Positions 7,349-15,313 are shown, numbered from the stretch's first letter. The stretch is 32,930 bases of DNA from an uncultured Muribaculaceae bacterium (GCA_910587185.1 CAJULY010000024.1:1-32930), one strand, 5' to 3'. Notes: generated by a model not told the origin, from the sequence alone. Numbers and translations are program-made.

Positions 7349-8647
7349 TTATTTTGCAGCGGGTTTAGGCATCGGCGCCGTTGTTCCGTTGGCAGCGAAC
7401 GAGGCTATCTGTTCGGGGGTGTATCCCAAAGATGAAAGTATCTCGTCGTTGTTGCCGCCCAGAGTAGGACACGGGCCATAAGTCGGGGTGTAATTCGAGA
7501 GGGTGAAAGGACAGCCAACGGTTACAAATTCTCCGATCTTGCCTCCCTGATTGATTTTCACAAGAGAATTTCCGTCATAAAGACTTTCGTCGGTCATTAT
7601 CTCTTTTGTTGACAATACCGGTCCTACAGGCACACCGGCCTTTGACAACATCTCCGTGACCTCAAACTTGTCTTTGGTTATGGTGAAAGTCTCGATACGT
7701 TTGTAGATTTCCTGTTTGTGACGGTCACGTGCATCGGCGGTATTGAAGTCAGGATTGGTAAGCCAGTCCTCGAATCCGAGAGCCTTGCAGGCGAGTTCGA
7801 ATTCCTTGGCGCCACGCTGGAGAATCACATAGACATAATCGTTGGGGTCTGTCTCCCAGTTCTTGCATTTGTATGTCCAGCCGAGCACGCCTGAACCTTC
7901 CTGGTTTCCTGAACGGGGCACGAAATCGCCGAACTTCTCATTAGGATACTGGGGGAACTGGGTCAGATAGCCCAGTTTGTCAAGAGTCAGCTGGTCACGG
8001 GTCTTGATTCGGCAAAGATTAAGACATGCATTGTGCATCGACTGATAGACAAAAGTACCCTCTCCTGTATGGTTACGCTGCTGCAAAGCCGCAAGAAGAC
8101 CGATCAGCAGATGCATACCTGTGTTGGAGTCGCCGAGAGCGGCACCGCTCTGAGTCGGGATATTATCGGGACCTGACCACCATCCGGTCGTTGAAGCTGC
8201 ACCTGCCGTAACCTGTGCCACCGGCTCGTAGGCTTTCAGATCCTTGAAGCGCGAAGAAAGGGGGAACCCCTTGATGGTTCCATAAATACATCTTGGATTC
8301 AGTTTATGGACAACCTCCCAGCTGAAGCCGAGCTTATCCATGGCTCCCGGATGAAGATTTTCGACAAAAATATCGCATTCCTTGATAAGTTTGGTCAATA
8401 TTTCCTTACCGTCGGGAGTAGCTGCGTCAAGAGACAGAGATTTCTTATCACTATTCAGCTGAAGGAAGTAGTAACTGGGTTCACCAGGCATAAACTGGAG
8501 CTCGTCGCGGGTCGCGTCACCGTGTCCCGGACGTTCTATTTTTATTACGTCGGCTCCGAGCCATGCTAACATCTGTGTACACGAAGGTCCGGACTGGACT
8601 GCTGTAAAGTCAACAACTTTAATGCCTTGAAGTGGTGCTGTATTCAT
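7349..8647 (-). CDS. frc: Formyl-CoA:oxalate CoA-transferase
   Basis: A 432-residue class III CoA-transferase that moves CoA from formyl-CoA to oxalate, feeding oxalyl-CoA to Oxc and releasing formate; the Oxalobacter enzyme is 428 residues. The N-terminus GIKVVDFTAVQSGPSCTQML is the family signature. Catalytic Asp173 lies in LGDSNTGMHL, matching Asp169 of the Oxalobacter protein. KIERPGHGD near 36-44 and ENLHPGAMDKLG near 96-107 are also typical. It is the first gene of the minus-strand oxalate cluster. A 141-nt region separates its start from the divergent TIGR04076 gene. I see no clear TAnnTTTG core for frc there, although a long T-run is present on the transcribed strand. YfdE-type acetyl-CoA:oxalate transferase is the main alternative; pairing with oxc favours Frc. 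Confidence 0.94.
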   Translation of the reverse strand: MNTAPLQGIKVVDFTAVQSGPSCTQMLAWLGADVIKIERPGHGDATRDELQFMPGEPSYYFLQLNSDKKSLSLDAATPDGKEILTKLIKECDIFVENLHPGAMDKLGFSWEVVHKLNPRCIYGTIKGFPLSSRFKDLKAYEPVAQVTAGAASTTGWWSGPDNIPTQSGAALGDSNTGMHLLIGLLAALQQRNHTGEGTFVYQSMHNACLNLCRIKTRDQLTLDKLGYLTQFPQYPNEKFGDFVPRSGNQEGSGVLGWTYKCKNWETDPNDYVYVILQRGAKEFELACKALGFEDWLTNPDFNTADARDRHKQEIYKRIETFTITKDKFEVTEMLSKAGVPVGPVLSTKEIMTDESLYDGNSLVKINQGGKIGEFVTVGCPFTLSNYTPTYGPCPTLGGNNDEILSSLGYTPEQIASFAANGTTAPMPKPAAK

Positions 8648-8754
8648 AGTCTATATATTTTTTTGATAGTGATACTTTCTTATATCAGAACACCCGTTCA
8701 AAAAAAAAGTTTAAGTTTAACATCCCTGACTCTTTCAAATTTCCCCACATTGAT

Positions 8755-8762
8755 TACTTTTG
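8755..8762 (+). promoter_or_regulatory. Bacteroidetes -7 element TACTTTTG
   Basis: Matches TAnnTTTG, 26 nt before the ATG of the TIGR04076-family gene. A poor -33 match (TTTC, 8733-8736) lies 18 nt upstream. Confidence 0.6.
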
Positions 8763-8788
8763 CATACTGAAATACCAATATTCCTGAA

Positions 8789-9217
8789 ATGGACATAACC
8801 CGACGTAAGTTCTGCAGAGTGTCTTTTCTCGGTGCTCTCGGTTTGATTTTTATGCCACGCAAAGCACTTGCCTCTTCCGGAGACGAAACACGCCTCTCCG
8901 GGCGGTGTATCGTTGAAGTGCTCCGCTGCCAATGCTTTTCCGACCTGCAGGGTCGTTATCTCGACGATCCTGAAGCGGGCCCCTGTTCTCATTTTCACGT
9001 CGGGGATAAAATAGAAATAACGCCTGACAATCTTCAGGCGTTAAAAAAATCCGGCCGGATATGCCGACAGGCCTGGCACACCCTTGAGCCCTATATTATG
9101 GCCGCGCTCGCTGCGGGTTCTACATCGGAATGCGCTCCGGCCCAAAATATATCTCAGGCTATAGTCAGTTGTCCCGACGGAACGCGCCCCGTGATTTTCA
9201 AAGTCACCGCCGCATAA
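8789..9217 (+). CDS. TIGR04076-family protein with Tat-like signal peptide
   Basis: A 142-residue protein. The first residues read TRRKFCR followed by a hydrophobic stretch (about 11-22) and an ALAS cleavage-like site near residue 29, a good fit to a twin-arginine signal. The mature part matches the small TIGR04076 family: C-Q-C near residues 47-49, GPCSHFHVGDKI, ICRQAWHTLEPYIMAA, and CPDGTRPVIFKV at the end. Its function is not established. Family members I know are short and cytoplasmic, so an exported version is unusual. Conserved cysteines suggest a metal or redox role, which is inference. It is transcribed divergently from frc and ends 29 nt from the convergent PCMD gene. The ATG at 8789 is chosen because it places the RR motif at the N-terminus. 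Confidence 0.8.
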   Translation: MDITRRKFCRVSFLGALGLIFMPRKALASSGDETRLSGRCIVEVLRCQCFSDLQGRYLDDPEAGPCSHFHVGDKIEITPDNLQALKKSGRICRQAWHTLEPYIMAALAAGSTSECAPAQNISQAIVSCPDGTRPVIFKVTAA

Positions 9218-9246
9218 TCCGCAACTTTCAGAACCTGCTGCTCATA

Positions 9247-10203
9247 TCATATCTCAAACCCTACATTGTCGATATAGAAAGTCAGGCCTTCCGTTCCGAC
9301 GTATGGTTCTCCACTTCCGGCGCTCATCTCCACGATCACGTGTGTAGGCTGCGCGTTGGCGTCCCAGCCCTCCTCTATGACAGGCACCATCTTGCCTTTG
9401 GAATTTCTCGCGTAGTAGGCATTGTTTTTTCCCCGCAGTCCGAGCCATCCCCAGCCTGCCTTACCTGAACAATCGCCATAGACAAGCGGAAGTCGGTGGC
9501 CGTTGACCCAATTTGACGCTCTGGTGAATTTCTCGCCGCCGGTGGCCACACGTTTGGCATGAATGTTTCCTTTTGCGTCTTCCCAACGGTGCTGCAACAT
9601 CACGAATGCCACAGCTGCATCGCGGCCCGGCAAAGTCTTGGTGGAGCCGAAGCCCGAAGCCTTGGTCCGGGTATTGACATTCGGCATCTCGACACGATAG
9701 TCGAATACGAGGTTTTTCGGTTTTTTGGTATATGGTATCCCCATCTCCATTTTTGAATAGGGATTTGAGGTACTCGTTATAGGTTCTATCATCCGTCCGA
9801 GAAATATGGATCCGGCAACCATCACCTTCATATCTATTATCCCGAGCACTTTCACCTTTTCTATCTGTGAACAAAGTTTGGCGCACTTATTGGAGGCTGT
9901 TCCCCTCACGGCAGGATAGACCGCATTTGAACATTTCTCTACTCCTTTGACTTTCGCATATACATTGCTCGTCGCCCACGGGGAGCCGCCCAGCGGAGTG
10001 TAGGCCTTGTTGCCGTTCAGGGTCTGTGTAGGACCTATTTCATAAACTGTTTTCTGGCTTCCGCCTATGATGCCTGACTCTTTCAGGTGACGGGTCACCC
10101 AATTGTTGAAATTACCGTATTTGACTGGCTCGATCTCTGCCGAAGCGCCGAATGCGATGCCGAGTCCTAAAACCAGGGCCAATGTTTTTCTTAGTCTTTT
10201 CAT
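9247..10203 (-). CDS. PCMD-domain secreted protein
   Basis: A 318-residue protein with a clear signal peptide (MKRLRK, hydrophobic core, cleavage near ASA-E at residue 23). The body resembles the putative carbohydrate metabolism domain (PCMD) proteins of Bacteroidales: a VYAKVKGVEKCSNAVYPA segment, GSIFLGRMIEPITS, the NPYSKMEMGIPYTKKPK motif, FDYRVEMP, and a C-terminal jelly-roll-like ending LTFYIDNVGFEI. Such proteins are thought to be surface or periplasmic beta-sandwich carbohydrate binders. No lipobox is visible, so it is probably periplasmic or secreted. It lies downstream of the B12-riboswitch-controlled lipoprotein on the same strand, but a terminator-like hairpin and its own -7 element separate them, so it is probably transcribed independently. 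Substrate unknown. Confidence 0.8.
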   Translation of the reverse strand: MKRLRKTLALVLGLGIAFGASAEIEPVKYGNFNNWVTRHLKESGIIGGSQKTVYEIGPTQTLNGNKAYTPLGGSPWATSNVYAKVKGVEKCSNAVYPAVRGTASNKCAKLCSQIEKVKVLGIIDMKVMVAGSIFLGRMIEPITSTSNPYSKMEMGIPYTKKPKNLVFDYRVEMPNVNTRTKASGFGSTKTLPGRDAAVAFVMLQHRWEDAKGNIHAKRVATGGEKFTRASNWVNGHRLPLVYGDCSGKAGWGWLGLRGKNNAYYARNSKGKMVPVIEEGWDANAQPTHVIVEMSAGSGEPYVGTEGLTFYIDNVGFEI

Positions 10204-10228
10204 GTCGCGTTCAATCTAATTCAAGCTG

Positions 10229-10236
10229 CAAAATTA
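10229..10236 (-). promoter_or_regulatory. -7 element TAATTTTG for the PCMD gene
   Basis: Matches TAnnTTTG on the minus strand, 25 nt before the PCMD start codon. No convincing -33 TTTG is present. Confidence 0.55.
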
Positions 10237-10303
10237 TAAATTAATTGATAAACGAATTCATAAAAGAGGTTGTTTATCCAAATCCAACTATAAATACATA
10301 CAA

Positions 10304-10337
10304 AATGGCCATTTCAAGAAGTCTCGAAACGGCCATT
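10304..10337 (-). terminator. Terminator-like hairpin after the DUF4465 gene
   Basis: AATGGCC (10304-10310) pairs with GGCCATT (10331-10337), with an inner TTTC/GAAA extension after one mismatch. On the minus strand it runs into TTGTATGTATTTA, a moderate U-rich tail. It would end the riboswitch-controlled transcript before the PCMD gene. Confidence 0.65.
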
Positions 10338-10362
10338 GCCCTTAATGAGTTTAATCTTATAA

Positions 10363-11250
10363 TTAATGTGTCTCAGGTGTTGTCTCTATGACAAGATCGT
10401 CGAGAGCGACATAAGTCGGAGTATTGATGCCATACTGACCTTTGTCAGAACCGTCGAAGTTGATTTTTACGGAATTAACCTTCCCGAGCGGAGTCAGGTC
10501 ACAGATAGTCCAGCTGTCAAGAATGAAACTCTTGTCAGTTCGCCCGTCGGCAAGATAGAGTTCAACCGGTCTTCCGCCATTGGTAGGATTGCCATTGGCG
10601 TCATACCCGTAGAATTGAACTTTAAACCAGCCTTTAGCCTCGAGTAAATCTTTATCCGGAGTATTTCCGAAAGGATTGCCATAAAGCATGGTTCCAAAGG
10701 CATAACTCGTGTTGCACACCTGTATCGAAACAAGCGGAAATTCCGCCTTTCCCGTGAACGTAAGCTTTGCAGCTCCGTTTGAAGATTCGGGAGCGTCATA
10801 TCCGAAAGCGATCGCAAAAGTATTTGAACCGTTTGCTCCAGCGCCGGCATTGGCGCCGTTAACCGACTTCGTGTTACAAACAGAGCACTGGTTTTCATAG
10901 GAATACCACCAGTTCGTATTCTCCTTCCCGACAGGATTCGACCGATAATTCCAGTTCGAGAGAATCAGTCCGCCACCATAGAAATCTTTTTGGCCGGTCC
11001 AGGAACTCACACTAAGGCCGAACTGAAGCTTGACATCATCTGTCACAGGCACTTCGGCACCGGAATACTGTGTCCCTTCATAACCATAATAAAGATTCGC
11101 GCCGTATGAAGTCGGGCCGGCAAGAATTCCTCCGGTGTTTTCAAAAGTTACGGTCACAAAACTACGATTGTCCGAATCGTCATCGGAGCATGAGGAAAAA
11201 CATGCTCCAAGTGCAAGAAACATCGCGCAATAGCGAAAATCGATTTTCAT
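10363..11250 (-). CDS. DUF4465 surface lipoprotein, BtuH-like
   Basis: A 295-residue lipoprotein. The signal peptide ends in FSSC with lipidated Cys21, followed by SDDDSDN, a typical Bacteroidetes surface-export signal. The body fits DUF4465: FENTGG near residue 36, GSNTFAIAFGYD, a FYGYDANG segment, VELYLADGR, the DSWTICDLTPLG motif, and a C-terminal YVALDDLVIE. As I recall, BtuH, a cobalamin-binding surface lipoprotein of Bacteroides, belongs to this family. The cobalamin riboswitch just upstream on the same strand supports a role in capturing B12 or other cobamides for a TonB-dependent BtuB. No btuB lies beside it, so it would have to work with a receptor encoded elsewhere. Family confidence is high; B12 binding is inferred from family plus riboswitch. 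Confidence 0.85.
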   Translation of the reverse strand: MKIDFRYCAMFLALGACFSSCSDDDSDNRSFVTVTFENTGGILAGPTSYGANLYYGYEGTQYSGAEVPVTDDVKLQFGLSVSSWTGQKDFYGGGLILSNWNYRSNPVGKENTNWWYSYENQCSVCNTKSVNGANAGAGANGSNTFAIAFGYDAPESSNGAAKLTFTGKAEFPLVSIQVCNTSYAFGTMLYGNPFGNTPDKDLLEAKGWFKVQFYGYDANGNPTNGGRPVELYLADGRTDKSFILDSWTICDLTPLGKVNSVKINFDGSDKGQYGINTPTYVALDDLVIETTPETH

Positions 11251-11317
11251 TACTGAAAAAAATTAAAATTAATAATGTGTCCATTATCCCGTGGACGTTT
11301 GATTCATCATTTGAAAA

Positions 11318-11512
11318 ACAGGCAGGTCTTCTGGCTTGCTCCTTATTATGATCGAACCTTCCCGACACAGACTTGTTAAATTGAATTCATGTCTGACTCA
11401 GTGGTCTAAGCGATCACAGACCGTTGATCGTGCGGCTGACTGGAGCTTACAGCAGCGGGTACTGCCACGGATTTTCACCGTGTTCCCTGTTAGGAAATTT
11501 GATTTCACCCGA
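11318..11512 (-). promoter_or_regulatory. Cobalamin (B12) riboswitch
   Basis: On the minus strand the sequence carries, in order, AGGGAACACGGTGAAAATCC, the core GGCAGTACCCGCTGCTGTAA, a variable domain with GACCACTG, and the 3' B12 box AAGCCAGAAGACCTGCC (within 11321-11340). These are the conserved landmarks of the AdoCbl-type riboswitch in the right order and spacing. It lies 67 nt upstream of the DUF4465 lipoprotein start, so B12 should repress that gene. The 5' boundary is approximate. Confidence 0.95.
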
Positions 11513-11522
11513 TTTTCGGCGG

Positions 11523-11530
11523 CAAAAATA
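11523..11530 (-). promoter_or_regulatory. -7 element TATTTTTG for the riboswitch transcript
   Basis: Matches TAnnTTTG on the minus strand about 10 nt before the riboswitch 5' end. A second identical match lies at 11564-11571. No good -33 is visible for either. Confidence 0.55.
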
Positions 11531-11553
11531 CACAAAATATTGTAGTTTTTCTC

Positions 11554-11561
11554 TAATTTTG
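11554..11561 (+). promoter_or_regulatory. -7 element TAATTTTG for the small lipoprotein gene
   Basis: Matches TAnnTTTG on the plus strand, 34 nt before the ATG at 11596. It is back to back with the riboswitch promoter. Confidence 0.55.
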
Positions 11562-11595
11562 CGCAAAAATATTTCAATCAGTCCCATTATTGATC

Positions 11596-12030
11596 ATGAA
11601 ACAAAACAAAAGCCTCTTCCTCTCTTTGCTCTTTGCTCTCGCAATAGTTCTCTCCGGCTGCACATCTAAAGAATCTCCGGCCCTGAAAATAGCCGACGGC
11701 TTCAACACCCTCGCTGACCAGATCGAAAAGGCTACCCCCGACAAATCCGCTCTGGAATCCATTGAAAAAACCAATGAAAAAGTCGGAGCCGAAATGGAAC
11801 AGATTCTTAAAGACAACAGCGACTACGAGCTGACCGACGATGACAGAGCCCTCCTCAAGGAAGCGATGAAACATTTTCTCGTGACATCCATGAAAAAAAG
11901 CATGGAAATAGCAGGCACGCAGACCGAAGGTATTGAAGAGACCGTCAACTCTATGATGGAACTCCGCGTCAATCCACAGATAGATGCGGCCAAGACTCTG
12001 GGAGAGCTGGGAAATACAGCCAAATTATAA
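11596..12030 (+). CDS. Small lipoprotein of unknown function
   Basis: A 144-residue protein starting at the ATG at 11596; an in-frame TTG six bases earlier is possible but less likely. The signal peptide ends in LSGC, with the lipidated Cys followed by TSKES. That is less acidic than the surface-export signal of the other lipoproteins here, so it may stay periplasmic-facing. The mature part is highly charged and predicted mostly alpha-helical, for example KIADGFNTLADQIEKA, EKTNEKVGAEMEQIL and SMKKSMEIAGTQTEGI, with a heptad-like pattern. I do not recognise a family. It is divergent from the B12-riboswitch unit and upstream of the ribosomal protein operon, which has its own promoter. Confidence 0.8.
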   Translation: MKQNKSLFLSLLFALAIVLSGCTSKESPALKIADGFNTLADQIEKATPDKSALESIEKTNEKVGAEMEQILKDNSDYELTDDDRALLKEAMKHFLVTSMKKSMEIAGTQTEGIEETVNSMMELRVNPQIDAAKTLGELGNTAKL

Positions 12031-12068
12031 GCGTTTTTCCATTGACGCAATAGAAAAAGACTGAAAAG

Positions 12069-12100
12069 TTTGGCAGTTACACGAAAAAGTTGTTACTTTG
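12069..12100 (+). promoter_or_regulatory. Promoter of the rpmB operon
   Basis: -33 TTTG (12069-12072), a 20-nt spacer and the -7-like TTACTTTG (12093-12100, one mismatch from TAnnTTTG). The transcript would start near 12107 and carry a leader of about 130 nt before rpmB. Confidence 0.7.
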
Positions 12101-12110
12101 CACTCTGTTT

Positions 12111-12181
12111 TGTGGCTCATCCTGTAAAGCTGTTAAATAAGATGCGCTTAGCAGTGATATGAGACTGAGATGGCGGCCACA
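12111..12181 (+). promoter_or_regulatory. Structured 5' leader of rpmB operon
   Basis: Three nested stems can be drawn: TGTGGC (12111-12116) with GCCACA (12176-12181); TCAT (12117-12120) with ATGA (12159-12162); and CTGTTAA (12130-12136) with TTAGCAG (12148-12154), with one G-U pair. The position, just after the promoter of a ribosomal-protein operon, suggests an autoregulatory ribosomal leader. I cannot assign it to a named family. Confidence 0.5.
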
Positions 12182-12237
12182 AAGCGAGTCTGAAAAGAAG
12201 TAACAAAAAATTTAATAGAGCTAAGTAACAAACAGCC

Positions 12238-12495
12238 ATGTCAAAGATTTGTCAAATTACAGGCAAGAAAGCAATGGTGGGCAACAATGTGAGCCACTCA
12301 AAGCGTCGTACAAAGCGTAAATTCAATGTAAACCTCTTCAACAAAAAATTCTATTGGGTTGAAGAAGACTGCTGGGTTTCTCTTACTATTTCCGCCAACG
12401 GCCTGCGCACCATCAACAAAAACGGGCTTGACGCAGCTATCAAGGCAGCCGTTAAGAAGGGTTATTTAACTGAAATAAAATATTTAGAATTCTAA
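12238..12495 (+). CDS. rpmB: 50S ribosomal protein L28
   Basis: An 85-residue basic protein beginning MSKICQITGKKAMVGNNVSH, with HSKRRTKRKFNVNL following. This is the bL28 signature, and the length is normal for Bacteroidetes. It is a component of the large ribosomal subunit. It is the first gene of a three-gene unit with rpmG (4-nt gap) and DUF4295, an arrangement standard in this phylum. It is preceded by a long structured leader that may couple its synthesis to ribosome assembly. Confidence 0.97.
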   Translation: MSKICQITGKKAMVGNNVSHSKRRTKRKFNVNLFNKKFYWVEEDCWVSLTISANGLRTINKNGLDAAIKAAVKKGYLTEIKYLEF

Positions 12496-12499
12496 GAAG

Positions 12500-12688
12500 A
12501 TGGCAAAGAAAGCTAAAGGAAATCGCGTGCAGGTAATCCTCGAATGCACCGAACACAAAGCCAGCGGAATGCCCGGTACTTCTCGCTATATCACCACTAA
12601 GAACCGCAAGAACACAACCGAGCGTCTTGAGCTGAAGAAATACAATCCTATCCTTAAGAAAGTAACCGTTCACAAAGAAATAAAATAA
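12500..12688 (+). CDS. rpmG: 50S ribosomal protein L33
   Basis: A 62-residue basic protein with RVQVILECTEHKASG, a TSRYITTKNRKNT core and the C-terminal LKKYNPILKKVTVHKEIK, diagnostic for bL33. Only one Cys is present, so it is the zinc-independent form. It begins four nt after the rpmB stop. Confidence 0.97.
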   Translation: MAKKAKGNRVQVILECTEHKASGMPGTSRYITTKNRKNTTERLELKKYNPILKKVTVHKEIK

Positions 12689-12702
12689 TATACCTCTGAG
12701 AT

Positions 12703-12852
12703 ATGGCAAAGAAAACCGTCGCATCGCTTCAGAAGGGTGAAGGCCGCACCTACAGCAAGGTAATCAAAGTGGTTAAATCGCCCAAAACCGGTGCTTATAC
12801 ATTCCAGGAGCAAATGGTGCCCAACGACGCCGTTAAAGAAGCTCTCAAATAA
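12703..12852 (+). CDS. DUF4295 small protein, ribosomal-operon associated
   Basis: A 49-residue basic protein with N-terminus MAKKTVASLQKGEGRTYSKV, an internal KSPKTGAYTFQEQMV and C-terminus PNDAVKEALK. This matches the DUF4295 family, found in Bacteroidetes immediately after rpmB-rpmG. It begins 14 nt after the rpmG stop. Its function is unproven; its basic character and strict linkage suggest a ribosome-associated role. A terminator-like hairpin follows, closing the operon. Confidence 0.93.
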   Translation: MAKKTVASLQKGEGRTYSKVIKVVKSPKTGAYTFQEQMVPNDAVKEALK

Positions 12853-12883
12853 TATTCCCCTGATTAATTGACAACCTGATACA

Positions 12884-12920
12884 ATTTGCGGGCCCGATGA
12901 ATTTCATCGGGCCCGCAAAT
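12884..12920 (+). terminator. Hairpin ending the rpmB operon
   Basis: Perfect 17-bp stem (12884-12900 with 12904-12920) around a 3-nt ATT loop; core GCGGGCCCGATGA. It lies 32 nt after the DUF4295 stop. The following sequence CTTATAT is only weakly U-rich. From here to the next promoter (about 12921-13086) I see AT-rich non-coding DNA and no other feature. Confidence 0.85.
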
Positions 12921-13086
12921 CTTATATGTGATAATATTCCGGATTGCCACCGCAAGCAGAAAATCCTGAATAAAAAAGAAGAGACCCCGATCATACAAAA
13001 TGACACACCAACAACAGAATATACTTTCAAAATGAAATTTATTTACAAATAATAGGTTTATTTTTCTTAATTTACAATCTTTTTCA

Positions 13087-13094
13087 TATCTTTG
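13087..13094 (+). promoter_or_regulatory. -7 element TATCTTTG for the lipoprotein pair
   Basis: Perfect TAnnTTTG, 52 nt before the ATG at 13147, with a near -33 TTTC at 13063-13066 and a 20-nt spacer. Confidence 0.7.
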
Positions 13095-13146
13095 TGTTTC
13101 AAACACTCAGTACTTAATTAATTTTTTTAATCAATCATTACAAATC

Positions 13147-15313
13147 ATGCAAAGATTTTTATCCCGTTTCGCTTCGCTGATAGCAATTGCAATCGGGTTG
13201 GTAGCGATGTCGTCATGTAGCGATGACGACAAAGAAATCCTGCCGGAGAAGATTACACCGACATTTGACGTCAGTGTCAATAAAATCCAACGCACCCAGG
13301 TGGATTTCTCAATCAAATCAGACGCAGCCGCGGATTACGCCTACGTCATTAAAGAATCCGGCAGCTCCTACTCACCTACCGCCGAAGAACTCTTCGAGAC
13401 AGGAACCATAGGTCAGTTCGAGAACGGCGGTAGCCACAGTAACCACTCTTGACGTAGAGGGAGGAAAGACCTTCGATCTTTATGTCGCAGTGCGTAGTAT
13501 CAACCCCTATGTCTATAGCGAGGTCTCCAAAATCGATCTATCGACCAATATCGAATATAGCGATATTGTCACTCTTGATCGCATAGGAAAGACCGACTTC
13601 AGATATCACGTCGAATATCCCGAAGGAGCGCGTTCAGTAAAACATGTGATCGTCAAGAAAACCGATTACGAAGCGATCAAGAGCATCCTGGCCATGTTTG
13701 GCGAGGTTAGCTATGAAAGTTATCTGAAAGTATTTGGTCATGAGGTATCGGAGCCGACGGATGTCGCCATTGACAAATTCCAGGCTTACGGATTCGATAC
13801 AAACATACATGTTTACACCGCCACAGACTACCTTCTTATGGGTGGTGTCGTCACCGAAACCGGCGACATCGACCCTGCAAATTTCAAATGCATCGAATTC
13901 CAGACGCGTCCGGCCGGCGTGTGTCCCAACGACATTCAGGTCTCTATAACCACAACCTCAACCACTGCGTCAATCAGTCTTACACCGGATCCGGAAATCA
14001 CCGACTATCGAGTGTATGTTGACAAAAAAGATGAATTCGACTATTGGCGCCGCGAAGGCGAAGCTCAGATACGTTCAGTCGTCATTGGCTATTGGGACGA
14101 TTCCACCAATCCCATCCAGCGTGCCTACAGCGGCAATGTCGTAATCGAGCCGAAAGGCCTCGTGCCGAACACAAATTATGTCATTGGCATCGTCGGCTTC
14201 GATAGCGAACGCCGCGAATGCGTGAAATACATCGACTTCCGCACCGGTGAACCGGTTGGTCCGAAACCGGATATAGCGATTTCGAAAGCAGCAGACGGAA
14301 TCACGGCGCCCTGGAAATCTGCCGCATATAATGTAAAAGTCAAAAATGCCGTTTCGGCCATATACGGCTTCTTCGTAAAAAGTCAGGTCGATGAGGTCCT
14401 CTCCTATGGCACAAGCATGTCAGACATCATCAAGAACAACGGAATGTATGCTACCGACGAGCAATTCAATGGAATGATATCTTCGGATGGCATAACATTC
14501 GAGACATCGGAACTTCAGCCCAACACCCAGTATGTGTTCGGAGTCTATGCTGTGAACGACGAATATGTCAGTGAATGTAATACAGTGACATTCACCACGG
14601 ATATGCTACCCATTCTGGGAGGCGAAGTCCGTAATAATATGCCCGGTCACTACACGGCGTCCACGACTGATGAAAACGGAGCCATAGTAACCTTCCCCGT
14701 AACCATCAAGACGGGTGTCAACAACGCCACCGAAACCGAATACTTCCAGGCCAATCGTCTTGTATCCATTGGATTCGGTCCGGCAAGCAAATTCCCCTAT
14801 TCTTCTCCGGCCGACCTTATCTCCGCAGGCAAAAGCGAGGCTGAGGCCAATCAGCTCTATGGTCCGAAATGGTTCATCGAATTCCGCGAAGACGGAATTG
14901 TCGTTCCGAAACCCGAAGGTCTCAAGTGGAAAATGGGTAATTTCGGAACAGAGAAAGACTCCTATTTATGGGCAATCGGCACTCGACCTTCAACCGGCCG
15001 ACCCATCGACAATCTCTACGACTTCCCGGTTGAAGTATCGAATGACGGAAACACAATCACCGTCAACGGATGGTATAATAAAAATGTAGGTTGCTATTAT
15101 TACCCCTCCATGTGTACAGCCAGCTCCGAATGGTTCTACAGCGACATCCAGTTCCGCAGCTATTCAAACATCGTGCTGACCCGCACAACGGAGAATTCGG
15201 CATACCTCCACAACAGAGCTATCAAGTCGCCTAAAAAAATAATAATCCGGGCATTCGACCATTCACAGAAAAACAATCGCCTGAAATCGGCCGATATGCT
15301 GAAAAGCAAATAA
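13147..15313 (+). pseudogene. Large FnIII-like surface lipoprotein, split by a frameshift
   Basis: The first frame (13147-13452) gives a signal peptide ending MSSC followed by SDDDKE, a surface lipoprotein signal. It then begins a beta-sandwich domain and stops after 101 residues. The next frame is open from about 13430 to 15313 and continues the same domain naturally: after ENG it would read VATVTTLDVEGGKTFDLYVAVRS. Dropping one G from the GGCGG run at 13426-13430 restores a single protein of about 721 residues. That protein would contain several repeated fibronectin-III-like units, each ending near LxPNTxYVxGVxxxD, and a C-terminal beta-rich domain. No enzyme motif is visible; a glycan-binding or adhesive role is possible. 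It may be a true pseudogene, a phase variant, or a base-calling or assembly error. It lies 30 nt before an S41 protease lipoprotein, probably one operon. Confidence 0.85.
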
